A DNA stretch of 64,000 nucleotides from Triglochin maritima (taxonomy: Eukaryota > Streptophyta > Magnoliopsida > Alismatales > Juncaginaceae): contig OY821771.1 of NCBI GenBank assembly GCA_963682175.1, positions 13,949,001-14,013,000 on the forward strand, in the 5' to 3' direction. The translations under genes and the position numbers were made by a program. This document shows positions 52,014-63,540 of this stretch, piece by piece. The notes under the pieces were generated by a model. It saw nothing but the letters and a program-made list of their open reading frames with translations, did no database searches and was not told the DNA's origin. Numbering within the stretch: the stretch's first letter is position 1; each line of letters begins with the position of its first letter.

Positions 52014-53501
52014 TTTTCTACAAAATAAATCATACAGGTTTTAATGCCAATTTTATGTTTTAATACACATGCATACATATATCGAATATAAATGTAAATG
52101 TTGCAAAAAAAAATTTGCCCATAAATGCAACAATCCAAGATCCCATCAATTGTAATATAGACTAGCTAAGGGCTATCAAATACATTACAATATCAAGGTA
52201 AGAAAACATTTTCTAATCACAACCTTTTTGAATTTTAGCAACATTAGCATCTTCAAACTCTTGTGACTCTTGTCGTTTTAATTATGAGGGAATACGACCT
52301 ATCCTCGTAAGAAAAACTTTTTCCCAAAACTGAGCGAGGGCTCCAGGTAATGTTAAGAAAACTTATTTTCATTTGATACGAGATACGTTTGTCCATTGTA
52401 TTCACAACTACACATATTTGGGGTTCACTAGGGTGAAACTCACCTCATATATTTAATCGTGGCACAACAATAGACAACCATTATATCTCCCACTATTCCC
52501 AAAGATGGAGGGAGCTATCCCCTGCTAAGGGCGAACAGAGTATCCCTCGATCAATGACTGCTAGTGGATGAAATAAGAAGGAAATTTATTTTTAATTTTT
52601 GTTGGACAATTTAACAAGTGATTTAGAATTTTAGGTTATCATGCATATTATTAATCATACACATCCTAACATTCAACACATTCATCACATGCATAGCAAG
52701 ATAAAAACAGAAATTAAACATTCACACAATCCACATCGTGTGAGTTTATATGTTCCCTTCGATCCTCGATCCCTGATCTTCGATCCTCGATCGATGTGCT
52801 ACAGCGGAGACTTCCTCTTGCACCGGAGATGTAGATTTTACAGAAAATAAACATGCTCCTCACATTAGATAAAAACCCGACTAGTGCAAGTCCTATGTAA
52901 AAACCTCTCATATGCAAATGCAACTATCTAAAAGATGGAAAGAGAGATAATTATGGCTTTTACATACATAAAGCCCCTGTATAATAATGATTACATACAT
53001 TCATAATTGCTGATTTGGAACATATAAACCCACAATTCCTGCAAAAACAACTCGAGCATCCATGCACGCAATATTGCTATAAACTATGCAATCTAGTTTA
53101 TCAATCATCTAGAATCTCGAACAATTCTTTGAAAAACATTTTGAAATCCATTAAAAACGTTTTTCATCCATCCATAGTTCAAAAATAATTTTGAACCGCT
53201 GTCCATCCAATTTCCTAAAAGGAAAGACGAACCACAGTTTTTTGGTTTTGTTGATTCTCTTACAAAATAATCGTTTATACTTAAAACGAAATTATTGCAA
53301 GTTAGACTTATATCTAAATCATAATTCTAATAATTACATGACATGTTTTAAACTACTTAAAACATTTAAAAAGAAATATTACAAAGAATTATTTCAACAA
53401 AACATTTAAGGACCGAAAAACCGGTAAAACGAATTGTTTAAATCCTAAATGGTAAACTAAATTTGTTTACAACCTTAAATCATAAGAAAATTGAACCCTA
53501 A
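52014..53501 (-). other. Copia leader / untranslated internal sequence
   Basis: About 1.5 kb between the primer site and gag, unusually long for a Copia leader. No coding was found. A patch of GATC-rich repeats (CGATCCTCGATC type) lies at 52757-52792. Part of it could be a secondary insertion, but no boundaries were seen. Confidence 0.5.
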
Positions 53502-53513
53502 GCTCTGATACCA
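53502..53513 (-). other. Primer binding site (tRNA-iMet) of the minus-strand Copia
   Basis: Minus-strand TGGTATCAGAGC, one base from the LTR boundary at 53515. Confidence 0.95.
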
Positions 53514-53514
53514 C

Positions 53515-55152
53515 TGTAGGATTTCATGTTTAATTACACATATATATTTTCGGAATTTTTATGCGTAATAATGATCTATTACAATTTTCTATGATTTATT
53601 TCATGCATGCATTAGTTCGTTTCAATAACTAGTTTTAAAACTTTTATCAAAACAAACATGGGACTCCGAAATTCATACCTAGAAGTTCCCTAAACTTCTT
53701 GAAGATTCGGAGACGTTGAGGATGCTTGTTGCTGCGCCGGATGCCTCCGAGATTTCACCAAACTCTAAACAAGATTGGAGAGAGAAGAACTAGCCTCTCA
53801 ATATCCAATAGGGTTTAGAATCTAATTACTAACCCCTCTTTAGTTCCCTTGAGAAGATGATCTCTTAAAAACTAAAACTAAACTTAAGAATTAAGGGAAT
53901 TTCGTGGAGAATTATGGAGAGAGTTTTTTGCATGAGAAAAACAATGAATTAAAATTAATGAGGTAATGAGATAAACTTGTATTTATAAGTTCTCTCCAAA
54001 TTACCTATTCATGTGCAACTCTTGCCCATGATTTCATGCAAACTTCCATCTAACCATCCATTATTTAATAATAAATAATCTTAGCCACGAATTAAATCAA
54101 TTATGGACCAATTCCATGGATGATCTAATTAATTCTTAAATTAATTTTGCATTAACCGTCTGGACCGGTCGACCGTTTCAAGGTTCGGTCGACCGCTCGA
54201 ACCAGGTTTCGGTTGACCGTTCAATAACTCGGTCGACCGTTCGTAATAGGAATTATTCCATCGCAATGTTCGGTCGACCGACCGATTACATTCGGTAGAC
54301 CGTTCGAACAGATGAAAATTCCCTGTTATCGGTCGAGACATATCCGGTCGACCGTGCCCGATCGGTCGACCGTTTACTGCTAACCGGTTGACCATTTGAG
54401 CACTGTTCTGCAGACTTGTCAAATTTCGGATTAACCCCTACAAAATTTGACATTTCGGGATTAGTAGTAAATTCACAACTTATGCAACATATCATCGTAT
54501 GTAATGATCAATCATTACACCCCATAATATTTACATCACATATGAATTTAATTTAGATTCTAATTATGTTATTAATCACAACATAATTTTGACTTTGCTT
54601 GTTCACCCCATGTGTCATATTTTCTTCAAGAAACCCGACACATCTTATGAACTCAAAATCCCCATAGTCTTTTGACTAACTATCTTCTCCAACAAAAGTT
54701 GTACTTAACCAACCAATGTCTTTACACTACACTTATTGATAGCTCAAGACACTAATCTAATTAATCATTCCTTAAGTGATTGGATATAAGTCTCATATCA
54801 AAGGACCGAAGACACAGTAAAATATTAATGACATAGAAACACATTTCTATAATATTTTACTTATTAGGTCTATTCAGTATACAAAAGTAATATTTTCCTC
54901 TTTTGCATACCCATGTCGTCACTCACTTGTAGAGCTACAATGATCTATGACCAACACGACAATCTTAAGTCGGTAATTAATGTCCCATGTTAATTACCAT
55001 GATTGCGAATATCTTTTGTTTTATGTAAACCAAGAGCCTCTTCCTTAACACTTCTAATAGACGAATAACATAAACAAGGAACAAAATGATTTCTCATTCA
55101 ATTCATAATAATTGACATTTAAAAGTAAAACTTTTAGAACACATTCCCTTCA
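53515..55152 (-). repeat. 5' LTR of the minus-strand Copia, internally deleted
   Basis: 1638 bp. Collinear with 46065-48077 except that the stretch matching 47216-47597 (382 bp) is missing, with only a 2-bp AT microhomology at the joint, and a short insertion lies near 54834. Several GGTCGACC units in its array carry single changes (GGTTGACC, GGTAGACC). Confidence 0.9.
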
Positions 55153-55295
55153 GTGTGGTTCAGTAATGACAGATGTGCATATGAGAAAATATGTTTGACT
55201 TACAGGTGCATATCTGACAATATCAAAAACCCAGGTGCATATTCTCAATTATGTCATCTGGTAGGAGTACAATAGCAAAAAACCTTTGACAAAAA

Positions 55296-56907
55296 CAAGT
55301 AATGACATGAAAACAAATGTTAGAGGTCTTTTGTTCTGAATTTGATATGAACGAATGTTTTCAAATTTTTAAAAATTGTCTGGAAATCAGGTAAACTATT
55401 CCAAATGTGGAGGGGTTTGTGTGGAATGTCGTCTGGTAGTACACTGTGTACTTCGCAGGAGATGAAATGTCGTCGACTTGTTTAATGGAATCTTGGGCAG
55501 TTATCACTCGTGGAGTCGACCCGACCACTATCCGTCCTCGAGTCCTAAAATGGACCCATGCAACTACGCGTCTGAACCCCTCCCTCCATTGACTTCGACC
55601 ACAACCCTTACTCCGACCAAATCAAAAAAAAGCGATAAGCTCGATCAGTTCAACAGTGTTGTATCTCTCCAAGAAAGAAATCGGGCAACTCAAAAAGAAA
55701 TACACAACGATCCAAGACCCAGTACTGTAACTGTAGCCACCTTCTCGGTCGTGGGTGCACACTTGTGACGGCCCACCCCTCCCATTGGAGTCCATGTTCA
55801 ATGCCCTCGTTTATGTGACTGCCACGACCGCGTATGATCCACAACATCATATCAAGGGAGCTCCATCACGTCGTAAGGAATATCCACGACCTAAAAGAGG
55901 TGCTAAGCGCATGAGGAGTACGTACGTAAGGTCTTATATACATTGACTTTTTGGAGGAGGTGAATTTTTTTGGGCGACAATATTGGAAGCGTAGAGTCAA
56001 CGAGTGTATGATGTACATGGACTTTGGGTGGGGGAAGGTGGAGTTCGTTGAATGTACATGAAAAGGACGAGTAACGATTGCGGCGGAGTGGTGGTCACGG
56101 TGACCCTAAGGGCAACATTCCCCCCGCACCCAGTTTCTTTTTCTGTCACGTCAACAGAAAATACTATGCAACACACAACCTAACACAACCCATCTTTTAC
56201 TCGTTAACCTCAACCTCACTTTCAACATTTTCTAATATCCACATCATTTTTTTCCTCATTTTGTATCCCATCCCAAAAATACACAACATATTAAATATAT
56301 TATTTTTACAATGACTTAATCTAATTAAATTACGATAATTAATTTCTTTTATTTGGGTTACAAAAAAATAATTTTTTTATTTTTAATAAAAAATTGATAC
56401 AAAATTAAATATTTCGATAAATGCAGGAGAAAAATGTTTCCACTATTCCATCGCGCACATTAAGAAAATATTTGAATTATAAGGTTTTGGGTCTAATTAG
56501 GAATGCGGGAGTGGCAAGGGTGACACCTTATTATTATATTCCAGATATTGATCTGTCAACCATATTATTTTACTAATTTTCATCATTATTTAGTATTTAC
56601 ATTTATTTTAATTTTTAGAAATGAATTCTAATTATATAAAACATATACATATCAATTAAATATTATTTAACAAATATAAGTAATTGATTTTTAATCATTT
56701 ATTTTTAAAAAAAGGACCAACCTGGGTTGGTCACATGGCCAACTCGTGTCGCAGACCATGTCGGGTCCCCGACCCAGGGCGCGACCCGACCTGGGCCACC
56801 CCTCGTTAAGGGTCCTGGGGTCAGGTCCAGTCCCGAGCTGACCCCATTTGACCATCCGTTAAGAATGGCCTAACGGAGGAGATGACTTCGCATAGGTTCA
56901 CCCAGTT
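55296..56907. other. Intergenic DNA
   Basis: No supported gene. Frames of up to 96 codons near 55478-55768 have no motif. A GC-rich block at 56710-56880 (GGACCAACCTGGG, CCGACCTGGGCC, GGGTCCTGGGG) stands out against AT-rich flanks and may be a degraded transposon end. Confidence 0.4.
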
Positions 56908-56915
56908 GTTCTATT

Positions 56916-57180
56916 TAGGGTTGTGCATCCGGTCTGGACCAGACCAGATCAGATTTTTATCCAACGTCCGGACCGAACTTGTCTGGACCGGAAACTGGAC
57001 CGGACCGGTTGGATTCGGTCCGGTCCGGTCCATGACCGGTTTTTAACCTTAAAAAATTTTAAAAAAACAAAAATCGGACCGGACCCGTCCGAAATCGAAT
57101 TTTCAAAATGTTCGGACCGGAACCCGGACTGGTTGGTTCCGGTCCGGACCGAACTCAGACCGGTTTTCTGCACACCACTA
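56916..57180. mobile_element. Short hAT-type MITE (265 bp)
   Basis: The ends are inverted (TAGGGTTGTGCA and, reversed, TAGTGGTGTGCA). The 8-bp flanks are GTTCTATT (56908-56915) and GTTCTGTT (57181-57188), one mismatch. The interior is full of CCGGTCCGG-type units on both strands. Ends and interior resemble the element at 5816-6019, so the two form one family. Confidence 0.8.
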
Positions 57181-57188
57181 GTTCTGTT

Positions 57189-58338
57189 TGTGAGCTCTGC
57201 TCACGAGGATGAGAGTCGACCTTGTGTTTGATTGCCTCTGGGATTCTTGTCCTTAGTTGCTTTGTTCAAGTTCTTGAATTTGTTCTTTTTTCTTATATAA
57301 GATATATTGTACTGCACTTCCGGGACCGAAAGTTGACATTATAGTATACTTTGTATAATACCCAATCATTTTTACTTACTTACCCACCCTGCCAAAAGCG
57401 GTTGCCTACTTATGCCAAAAGTAAATGTATATTTTTCAGCATTTTGAATTTGAAAAAATTTCAATTTTTTTATAGAAAATAATCATTATGTAAACTCTAA
57501 CCGTTCATCTATTTCATTCCCATCTCACCGTCATTTTCCAGTCTTATGGTTTTCACCTCTTATGTTTTTTTTGTGATTTTAGTTAATTTCATGTTGTTAT
57601 TCATATTTGTTTTTCTTTATACTTTTATTACAACTATGAAATATTGCATTTGTAATATTTTATTGTCAACAATCCATGGTTTCTGCGATTCAACTTTACT
57701 TTTCCATCTTCGTTCGTTGTTTTGTCTTTTTTTCACTTTTCACTTTTTCAGTCACGTTATTCTATTTTTGTTGTTTTTTGGGTATTTTTAAATCGTAAAT
57801 GTTTTTTTATGGTTAGATGGATAAAATTATTTTTTATATATTTTTTTCCGCATAACACCGTAAATTAAAAACATTACACATTAGTACCTTAAATACCAAA
57901 AAATTATAAATAACTTCAACTTTATAACAACATTAGTAAATTAGGAATTAAAGACTATGGATACTTATATAGTATATAAGTATATATATACACGAGATAA
58001 TTCATGTATTATATACTTATATACTTATATGGTATCACTAGATAATTCATGTATATATAATATTTATAATTTAATTTATTAAATTCTTATGTGGGTAATC
58101 AGATAAATGAGGTTGGTAGAAAATACAACATCTACCCCACCTTGTTTATTAGTATGGTAGGCGGGTAACGGGTTGAAAATTTTCACCGCTACCCGACTTA
58201 TGCAGGTCGGATTGGCGGGGCGGGGCAGGTTTTACCGGCCCCATTTGCGACCCTACTTTCACCCGACGCTATAAGCACGAACTGAAGTACTGAACTAACT
58301 ATTCCAATTTCAATTTCCATCTCATTCCTCCTCCAACC
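57189..58338. other. Intergenic DNA upstream of the PPR gene
   Basis: AT-rich, with direct repeats of an ATAATTCATGTAT unit at 57997-58052. A GC-rich block at 58140-58255 (GCGGGTAACGGG...GGCGGGGCGGGG) resembles a hAT subterminal region, but no partner end was found. A TATA box for the PPR gene could not be assigned. Confidence 0.4.
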
Positions 58339-60696
58339 ATGCCTCCTTCCCCCGCCGGCGGCGGCCGGATCCGGTGGCCGCGCGTCCTAACCCCACCACA
58401 CCTCCTCCAAATCCTCCGCCGCCAAAAGTCCCCCAAAACAGCCCTCACCCTCTTCGAAACCTCCACGACCCTCCACCCCACCTACCGCCACAACCCCCAG
58501 ACCTATTCCGCCCTCCTCTCCCTCCTCCTCCCCTCCTCCCCGTCCCACGTCCGCCCCCTCCTCCTCCGCCTGGTCCGGGACGACTCCTGCCGCTGCCCCG
58601 ACTGGCTGGTCGCGAGGGCGGTGAAGGGGCTGTGGGAGGCCGGAAGGAGGGAGGAGGCGGTCGAGGTGTTCGTGGCGGCGAGGGAGGGGAATGGGGGAAG
58701 GTTGGTGGAGGCGACGAGGGTGGTGGTGGGGTTGTTGATGGGGGATGGGGAGGTTAGGGAGGCCGTTAGGGTTTTGGTCCAAGAGGGGGATCATAGAAGT
58801 TGGGGTTTGGTATGTGTTGTGTTCTTTAATTTTATGATTGTTGTTATTATAATTATTATTTTGGAATTTATTCTTTGTCTTGTTGGAGTTATTTCGAGAT
58901 TGTTTTGAGTTTAGAGATGCTTGGTAGAATTTTATATTAAGCGAAAATTGAATTCGTACGGAAAATGCCTGAAGTCAAGGTGGAGAAAACGTAAGAGTTG
59001 GAATAATGTTGAAAATGTATTTGCTTGACTGCTATATTGGTTTGTGTTTTGTAAATTGTATTACTAATCGATTTGTTTATGGTTCCTATCTTAATCTTTG
59101 TAAAATTACATTGGGTGGTATTATCCAATGGCTTCACTTATGTTGATAAACAGGTAATGGAAACATTTGTCAATTATAGTTTGTGTGTTTTGCTTGTGGC
59201 TTTGCTAAGTACTGTCATTTTGTATCATCGGGGCTTGAAATTGGAGCATCAAGTGGAGAACTTGTTTACGTGGAAATGTTCTTTTACTTTGAGCATTTTT
59301 TTGTTATTTCTTGACTGTTGTAGTGTTTTCCTTTACGAGTGGTTGATTGTACTTATTTTCCTGTTGGAAAAGAAGCATTTAATTTTATTGTTGAAGGTGT
59401 GAACCCCAAAGGCTAAAGCTTCTTTTTCCAGCATAAATTTCATTTGATTTCTCACCTACTGTTCTTTTATGGTTTGGCATGGGAAAACTCACTGAAACAA
59501 TTAGATTCTTCTATCTATTCTCGGACTTACTAATGTAACTGTAGCCCTACTTACATTTCAGTTTTTAAATTTTATACGCTAAGCACTTTCACAGTTGAAA
59601 TGGTCATGTGATTGTTATTCAATTCTTGATTCGTCAGGTGGGAACATTCAATCTGCTAATTGGCAAGCTATGTGAGATGAGGCGACCAGAGTTGGCCCTG
59701 GAGGTTTTTGGAGAAATGAACGTGCATTGTTGCTTTCCTGATCAGGAGACGTACCGAATTCTAATGAAGGCGCTTTGTGAGGCAGGAAGGTTAGAAGATG
59801 CGAAGCATCTTCTCTACTCTATGTTGTGGAGGATATCACAAAAGGGTTGTGATGCTGATGTTATCGTGTATAGGATGTTGTTGGAGGCATTGTGCGCCAA
59901 AGGAAGAGTTGAAGAGGCTGAGGAGGTACTGGGGAAGGTTTTGAAGAAGGGTTTGAGAGTTCCAAGGCTTCGGAGGAGTTTTCAGAGGTGGGAAATTGTA
60001 GGGAGTAGCTTGGAGGAAATGAAAGGATCCATCAATGAGGCATTAGTAAGAGGAGGTGTGCGGAGCACCGGCAGCTATTGTGCAGTAATTGGTGATCTTT
60101 ATGCGGAGGGTAAGGTTGAGGATGCTGATAGGCTGCTTGGTGAAATGACAAATAGAGGGTTTAAGCCTAAGGTTTCAACATACGAGGCAAAAATGGTAGC
60201 CTTGTGTCGAGAAGGGTGGGCGGTGGAAGCGGCCAAAGTGTTGGAGCAAGAGATGGTTTCTGTAGGTTGTATGCCTGTTTTATCAACATATAATCTGGCC
60301 CTTCACGGTCTGTGCAAGGAGCTAAAATCCTCGGCAGCAGTGCGTTTGTTGAAAAGTATGGAAAAGCCAGGTGGTTGTATTCCTAGCAGGGATAGCTATG
60401 AGATTATAGTTAATGGCTTGTGCTCTGAATCTAAATTTATCGAAGCTTGTGAAATTGTGGAGAGGATGCTAAATAAGGGCCATCTTCCTACAACTTCTAT
60501 GTACAATACTCTCATCAAAGGCCTTTCTTCTCTTGGTAGAAGTTATCAAGCTGTACTGTTTCTTGAAGAGATGGTTACCCAAGGGCGATCCCCTGATGTG
60601 GATGTGTGGAACTCATTGATATCAATGGCATGCAGTGTGGTTTGGCCACAGCAAGCTCAATTGCTGTGTTTGGACAGTTGCCAGCATGAGCCTTGA
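58339..60696 (+). CDS. P-type pentatricopeptide repeat protein (At1g05600-like)
   Basis: Exons 58339-58809 and 59638-60696, with GT-AG sites in phase 0, give 509 residues. Exon 1 opens with a short Pro/Gly/Arg-rich leader then RWPRVLTPPHLLQILRRQKS, which together with EMNVHCCFPDQETYRILMKA and LLYSMLWRISQKGCDAD closely follows my recollection of Arabidopsis At1g05600. About eight 35-residue P-type repeats lie in exon 2 (residues about 158-266 and 308-500), with degenerate repeats in exon 1. P-type PPR proteins bind organellar RNA, about one base per repeat, and act in mitochondria or chloroplasts; no E or DYW editing domain is present. Exon 1 is extremely GC-rich and exon 2 is not. No lesion is seen. 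The intron hosts no recognisable gene. Confidence 0.85.
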
Positions 60697-61985
60697 CCTA
60701 TTGGCAGGTACTCACTTCCAAATCAAACTCTACAGATTGTAGCAACTTACTTTGAATGGCCAAGGTCAGTGACATTTGATAGTGTCTTGTTTGCTAATTT
60801 GAGCTTGCAGTATTTTTATATGTATCTAATTGCAACTCTTTTTAGTGCCACAAGATTGTGTTCCAGAGTTTGATCACTTGGAGTCCCAGACACTTGAAGT
60901 TTGAACTAATATTCATCATTAGGAATAGATCAGTGGCTGTGCTGGACCATCTTACAACTAGCTTAATATAGCAAAAGACAATTACCGTGCTTGCAATTTT
61001 GAACTGTCGAAATAGATTTTATATTCTATATTACTTTTCACAAGGATCTCCTCATGGAGCTTTACTTCTATCAACTTTGCAAATTGTTTAGGATACTAAG
61101 ATCCAAAATAATATATTGAAATCTTTAAAAACCACTTGTTTATGTTTTCCTCCAAATGGTGTTACTTAATTCTGCTACAGCTTCATCTCAATTTAGATGT
61201 CTCATTCTCCTTCATGAATTCCATAGTTTGAAAATGCACAAGGTCCATCTTTTGGTTATACAAGCAAATCTAACTGTTTTCTTTAGTTATGGAGAGCTTA
61301 CTCAACTAGAAAAAGGTATCCTTGTTTTGGCACCATTAACCTCCGTCTCCTATTCTGGAGTACTGAAGTTTTTAAAACCATTGAAGTCCCAGTGCAAAAT
61401 CTAGAGCTTAGTTGTTAGCCTGTTATCAAATAATTCCCTTAGTTGTAAGAGCTTAGGGACTGTGCTAGATGATCTCAAATTTTCTCTTCATTTTGCAATA
61501 GAAACATCAGTTAAGGCCATATCAGTGACCAAGTTATGAACGGACGGTGTTGTGATACTTAACATTTTGACCCTAAAAGATGATTATTCATGGTATTTGT
61601 CCTTTAAAGGCCATTGGCGCTGGAGTTAGTGTAGTTCTATGTTAGTCGAGTAGTAATATCAGCTTACAAAAGCTTGTGCCTTGTACCAAGATTATCAAGC
61701 CCTAAATACTTCTTTTCCTGCATAAGAACAGTTGCTTATGACTGATTTGTGGTCGAGAAAATTTCTAAAATGTGGGCCATGTGGGAAGAAGTTGGAATAA
61801 TTTTATAACCATAGAATTGTGATCATTAGTGAGTGAAGTGGTGGTTGGATTGTGAGGAATCTGGTAAGATAATAGTCTAGAGGTTGATCTGTGCATAAAC
61901 TGAACACCTTTGGAATCTTGTTGGAGGAAATTCAATTGTCAAATGTTTATTGTTGTAGAAGCTTTGCCCTTGTATGCATTATATC
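60697..61985. other. PPR 3' region and intergenic DNA
   Basis: The first few hundred bases are the probable 3' UTR. No other gene is seen; short frames lack motifs. Confidence 0.4.
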
Positions 61986-62082
61986 CGTTGGCTTTTTGGC
62001 CTCATAACTCTTAATTTTTATGATTAACAAATTAATATTATGCATAACTTCAATTAGCACATCATATATCATATTGTTAAAT

Positions 62083-62120
<38 letters not shown>

Positions 62121-63540
62121 ATATCACTAACATTGTAGGTGCTCAAACCGAAGAACTAATCAACTTCAAGATAAAAATTCAAGACTTGTAATCAAAGCTT
62201 AAGGAGAAGACATGTAATTTTCATTTTACTTGAATATTGAAGGGTTTGTACACATGAAAATAAGGGAAAGGAAAATGAATTCCTTTTGACTATTCTTAAT
62301 TTCCTTGTGTTTGTGCCATTTTAGGAAAAGGAAACCATTTGCCTTTGGTTTCCCAAGTATGAATCAAGTTCCTTGTTTCATTTTCTCTCCTCCCCTCTCA
62401 ATTCTCATGATACCAACAGAAGTCTCCAATCTCATGCACCCACTACCACCCACCGCCACCACGACTCCGATGAGCGTCTCCGGCGAGCTACTTCGATGAT
62501 TTTTTCCGACGAGTATCCACCAAGAGTAGAGTAGAGTATACTCGGCATTGGAGAATCATTGTTTAATGTGAACCAATTGATCTGAAGCTTGTCTGAAGAT
62601 CCTGAACCTGCTACTCCGATAAACGTTTCCGACAAGCAGGTCTGGTGAACTTTCCCGATGAGATTTTTCGATGAGCATCTTTGGCGAGCTTCTTCAATAA
62701 CATACTCTAACGAACTTCTCCAGGGACGCACTCCGATGAGTTTAAATGTTTGTTTTTATTGTTAACATTAACTTAATACACATTATATTATGAAGAAAAT
62801 ATCTATATGTTACAATAATTTTATACATTCGTATTTGTTATTGTTGATTTGAATTTAAATTTGAATCTATGTTATTGTTAACGTGAACTTAATTTGTTGA
62901 ATATTAACATTACTGTATATTGACATTTATTGTTGTAAAACTATTGTTTTTAAATCTTCATATTTTTGTTTAAAAATTAAAATATATCTGTAAATGATAT
63001 GTACAAACAATTGGAATTTATTTTCTGTCGTATTCCAGAGACAGACGTAAACAACAGAATTCTGTTAAAGGAAAATTACTTTCTACTGGGTTTTGTTTGC
63101 TTCAACTTTCTATTTAACTGTTAATTTCACTTTAAGTTGCATTTTGTTCCACTAACACCCCCTTAGGATCAAATGTACACTTGTAGCACCAAAGGCATAT
63201 CCGACTAAATCGGTCGACCGTCAACCCTTTGGTCAACCAAAATTATCCTAGCAAGTGATCAAATTCATTTTGGTCCACCCAAACTCTTGAGTTAGTAACT
63301 TTAGATCCTTACTGGAATAATCAATTCGGACAATCGAAATTTATTCGGTCATCTGGAATATTTGCTAAGAGAAATTCCAATATTTACTAGAATTCTCATT
63401 TTAGTCCACGGTTGTCCATTTGGTCATCTGTATTTCAAACGATCAAATCTGACGTGACAAACTCTCATTGGCCCACGTGGCAAAAATCCGTTGAGAATTC
63501 TCAACGGACTTATTTTTTGTCATCAAGCACAAACCATACA
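61986..63540 (+). repeat. Diverged SIRE-type LTR, split by an insert
   Basis: 61986-62220 matches the outer 230 bp of the LTR at 17894-19387 in reverse, including TGTAGGTGCTCAAACCGAAG and a (TA)n tract (about 62088-62118). The match resumes at about 63163 with TAGGATCAAATGTACA and continues, more diverged, through the CAACGGACTTA block near 63500. The right limit is approximate. No gag or primer site was recognised beyond it. Confidence 0.65.
62221..63162. other. Unidentified insert in the LTR
   Basis: About 940 bp interrupt the LTR homology. It contains runs of CTCCGATGAG/CTCCGGCGAG-type short repeats at 62465-62740 and an AT-rich second half. No terminal repeats, duplication or coding motifs were found. 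Confidence 0.45.

Larger units (their letters stand above)
46065..55152 (-). mobile_element. Complete Copia element, minus strand (9.1 kb)
   Basis: LTRs 46065-48077 and 53515-55152 enclose gag, protease, integrase and RT-RNase H on the minus strand. The flanking duplication GTGTG (46060-46064 and 55153-55157) is perfect. The tRNA-iMet primer site is at 53502-53513 and the polypurine tract at about 48078-48092. Frameshifts, stops and active-site changes mark it as dead. It lies in the right inverted end of a Mutator-like element. Confidence 0.9.
45070..55285. mobile_element. Mutator-like element with long inverted ends, split by Copia
   Basis: The left end (45070 to about 45263) is inverted relative to the right end, which lies in two parts, about 45953-46064 and 55158-55285, because a Copia element inserted into it. 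Matching landmarks include GTTTTTTGCTATTGTAC at the very ends, CATATTT.CTCATAT further in, and TTAATTGTAAAAA.CATAAAAAAT inside. A 10-bp duplication, TTGACAAAAA, flanks it at 45060-45069 and 55286-55295, fitting the 9-10 bp of Mutator transposases. Without the Copia it is about 1.1 kb and encodes no transposase. Confidence 0.8.

Noticed and set aside
55478..55768. 96-codon plus-strand frame
   Set aside because: No recognisable motif, promoter or splice context; the opposite strand is equally open. Treated as chance.
58374..58794. Two long alternative frames (+ and - strand) over PPR exon 1
   Set aside because: They arise from the extreme GC content. They are Pro/Gly/Arg low-complexity and overlap the frame that matches PPR homology.
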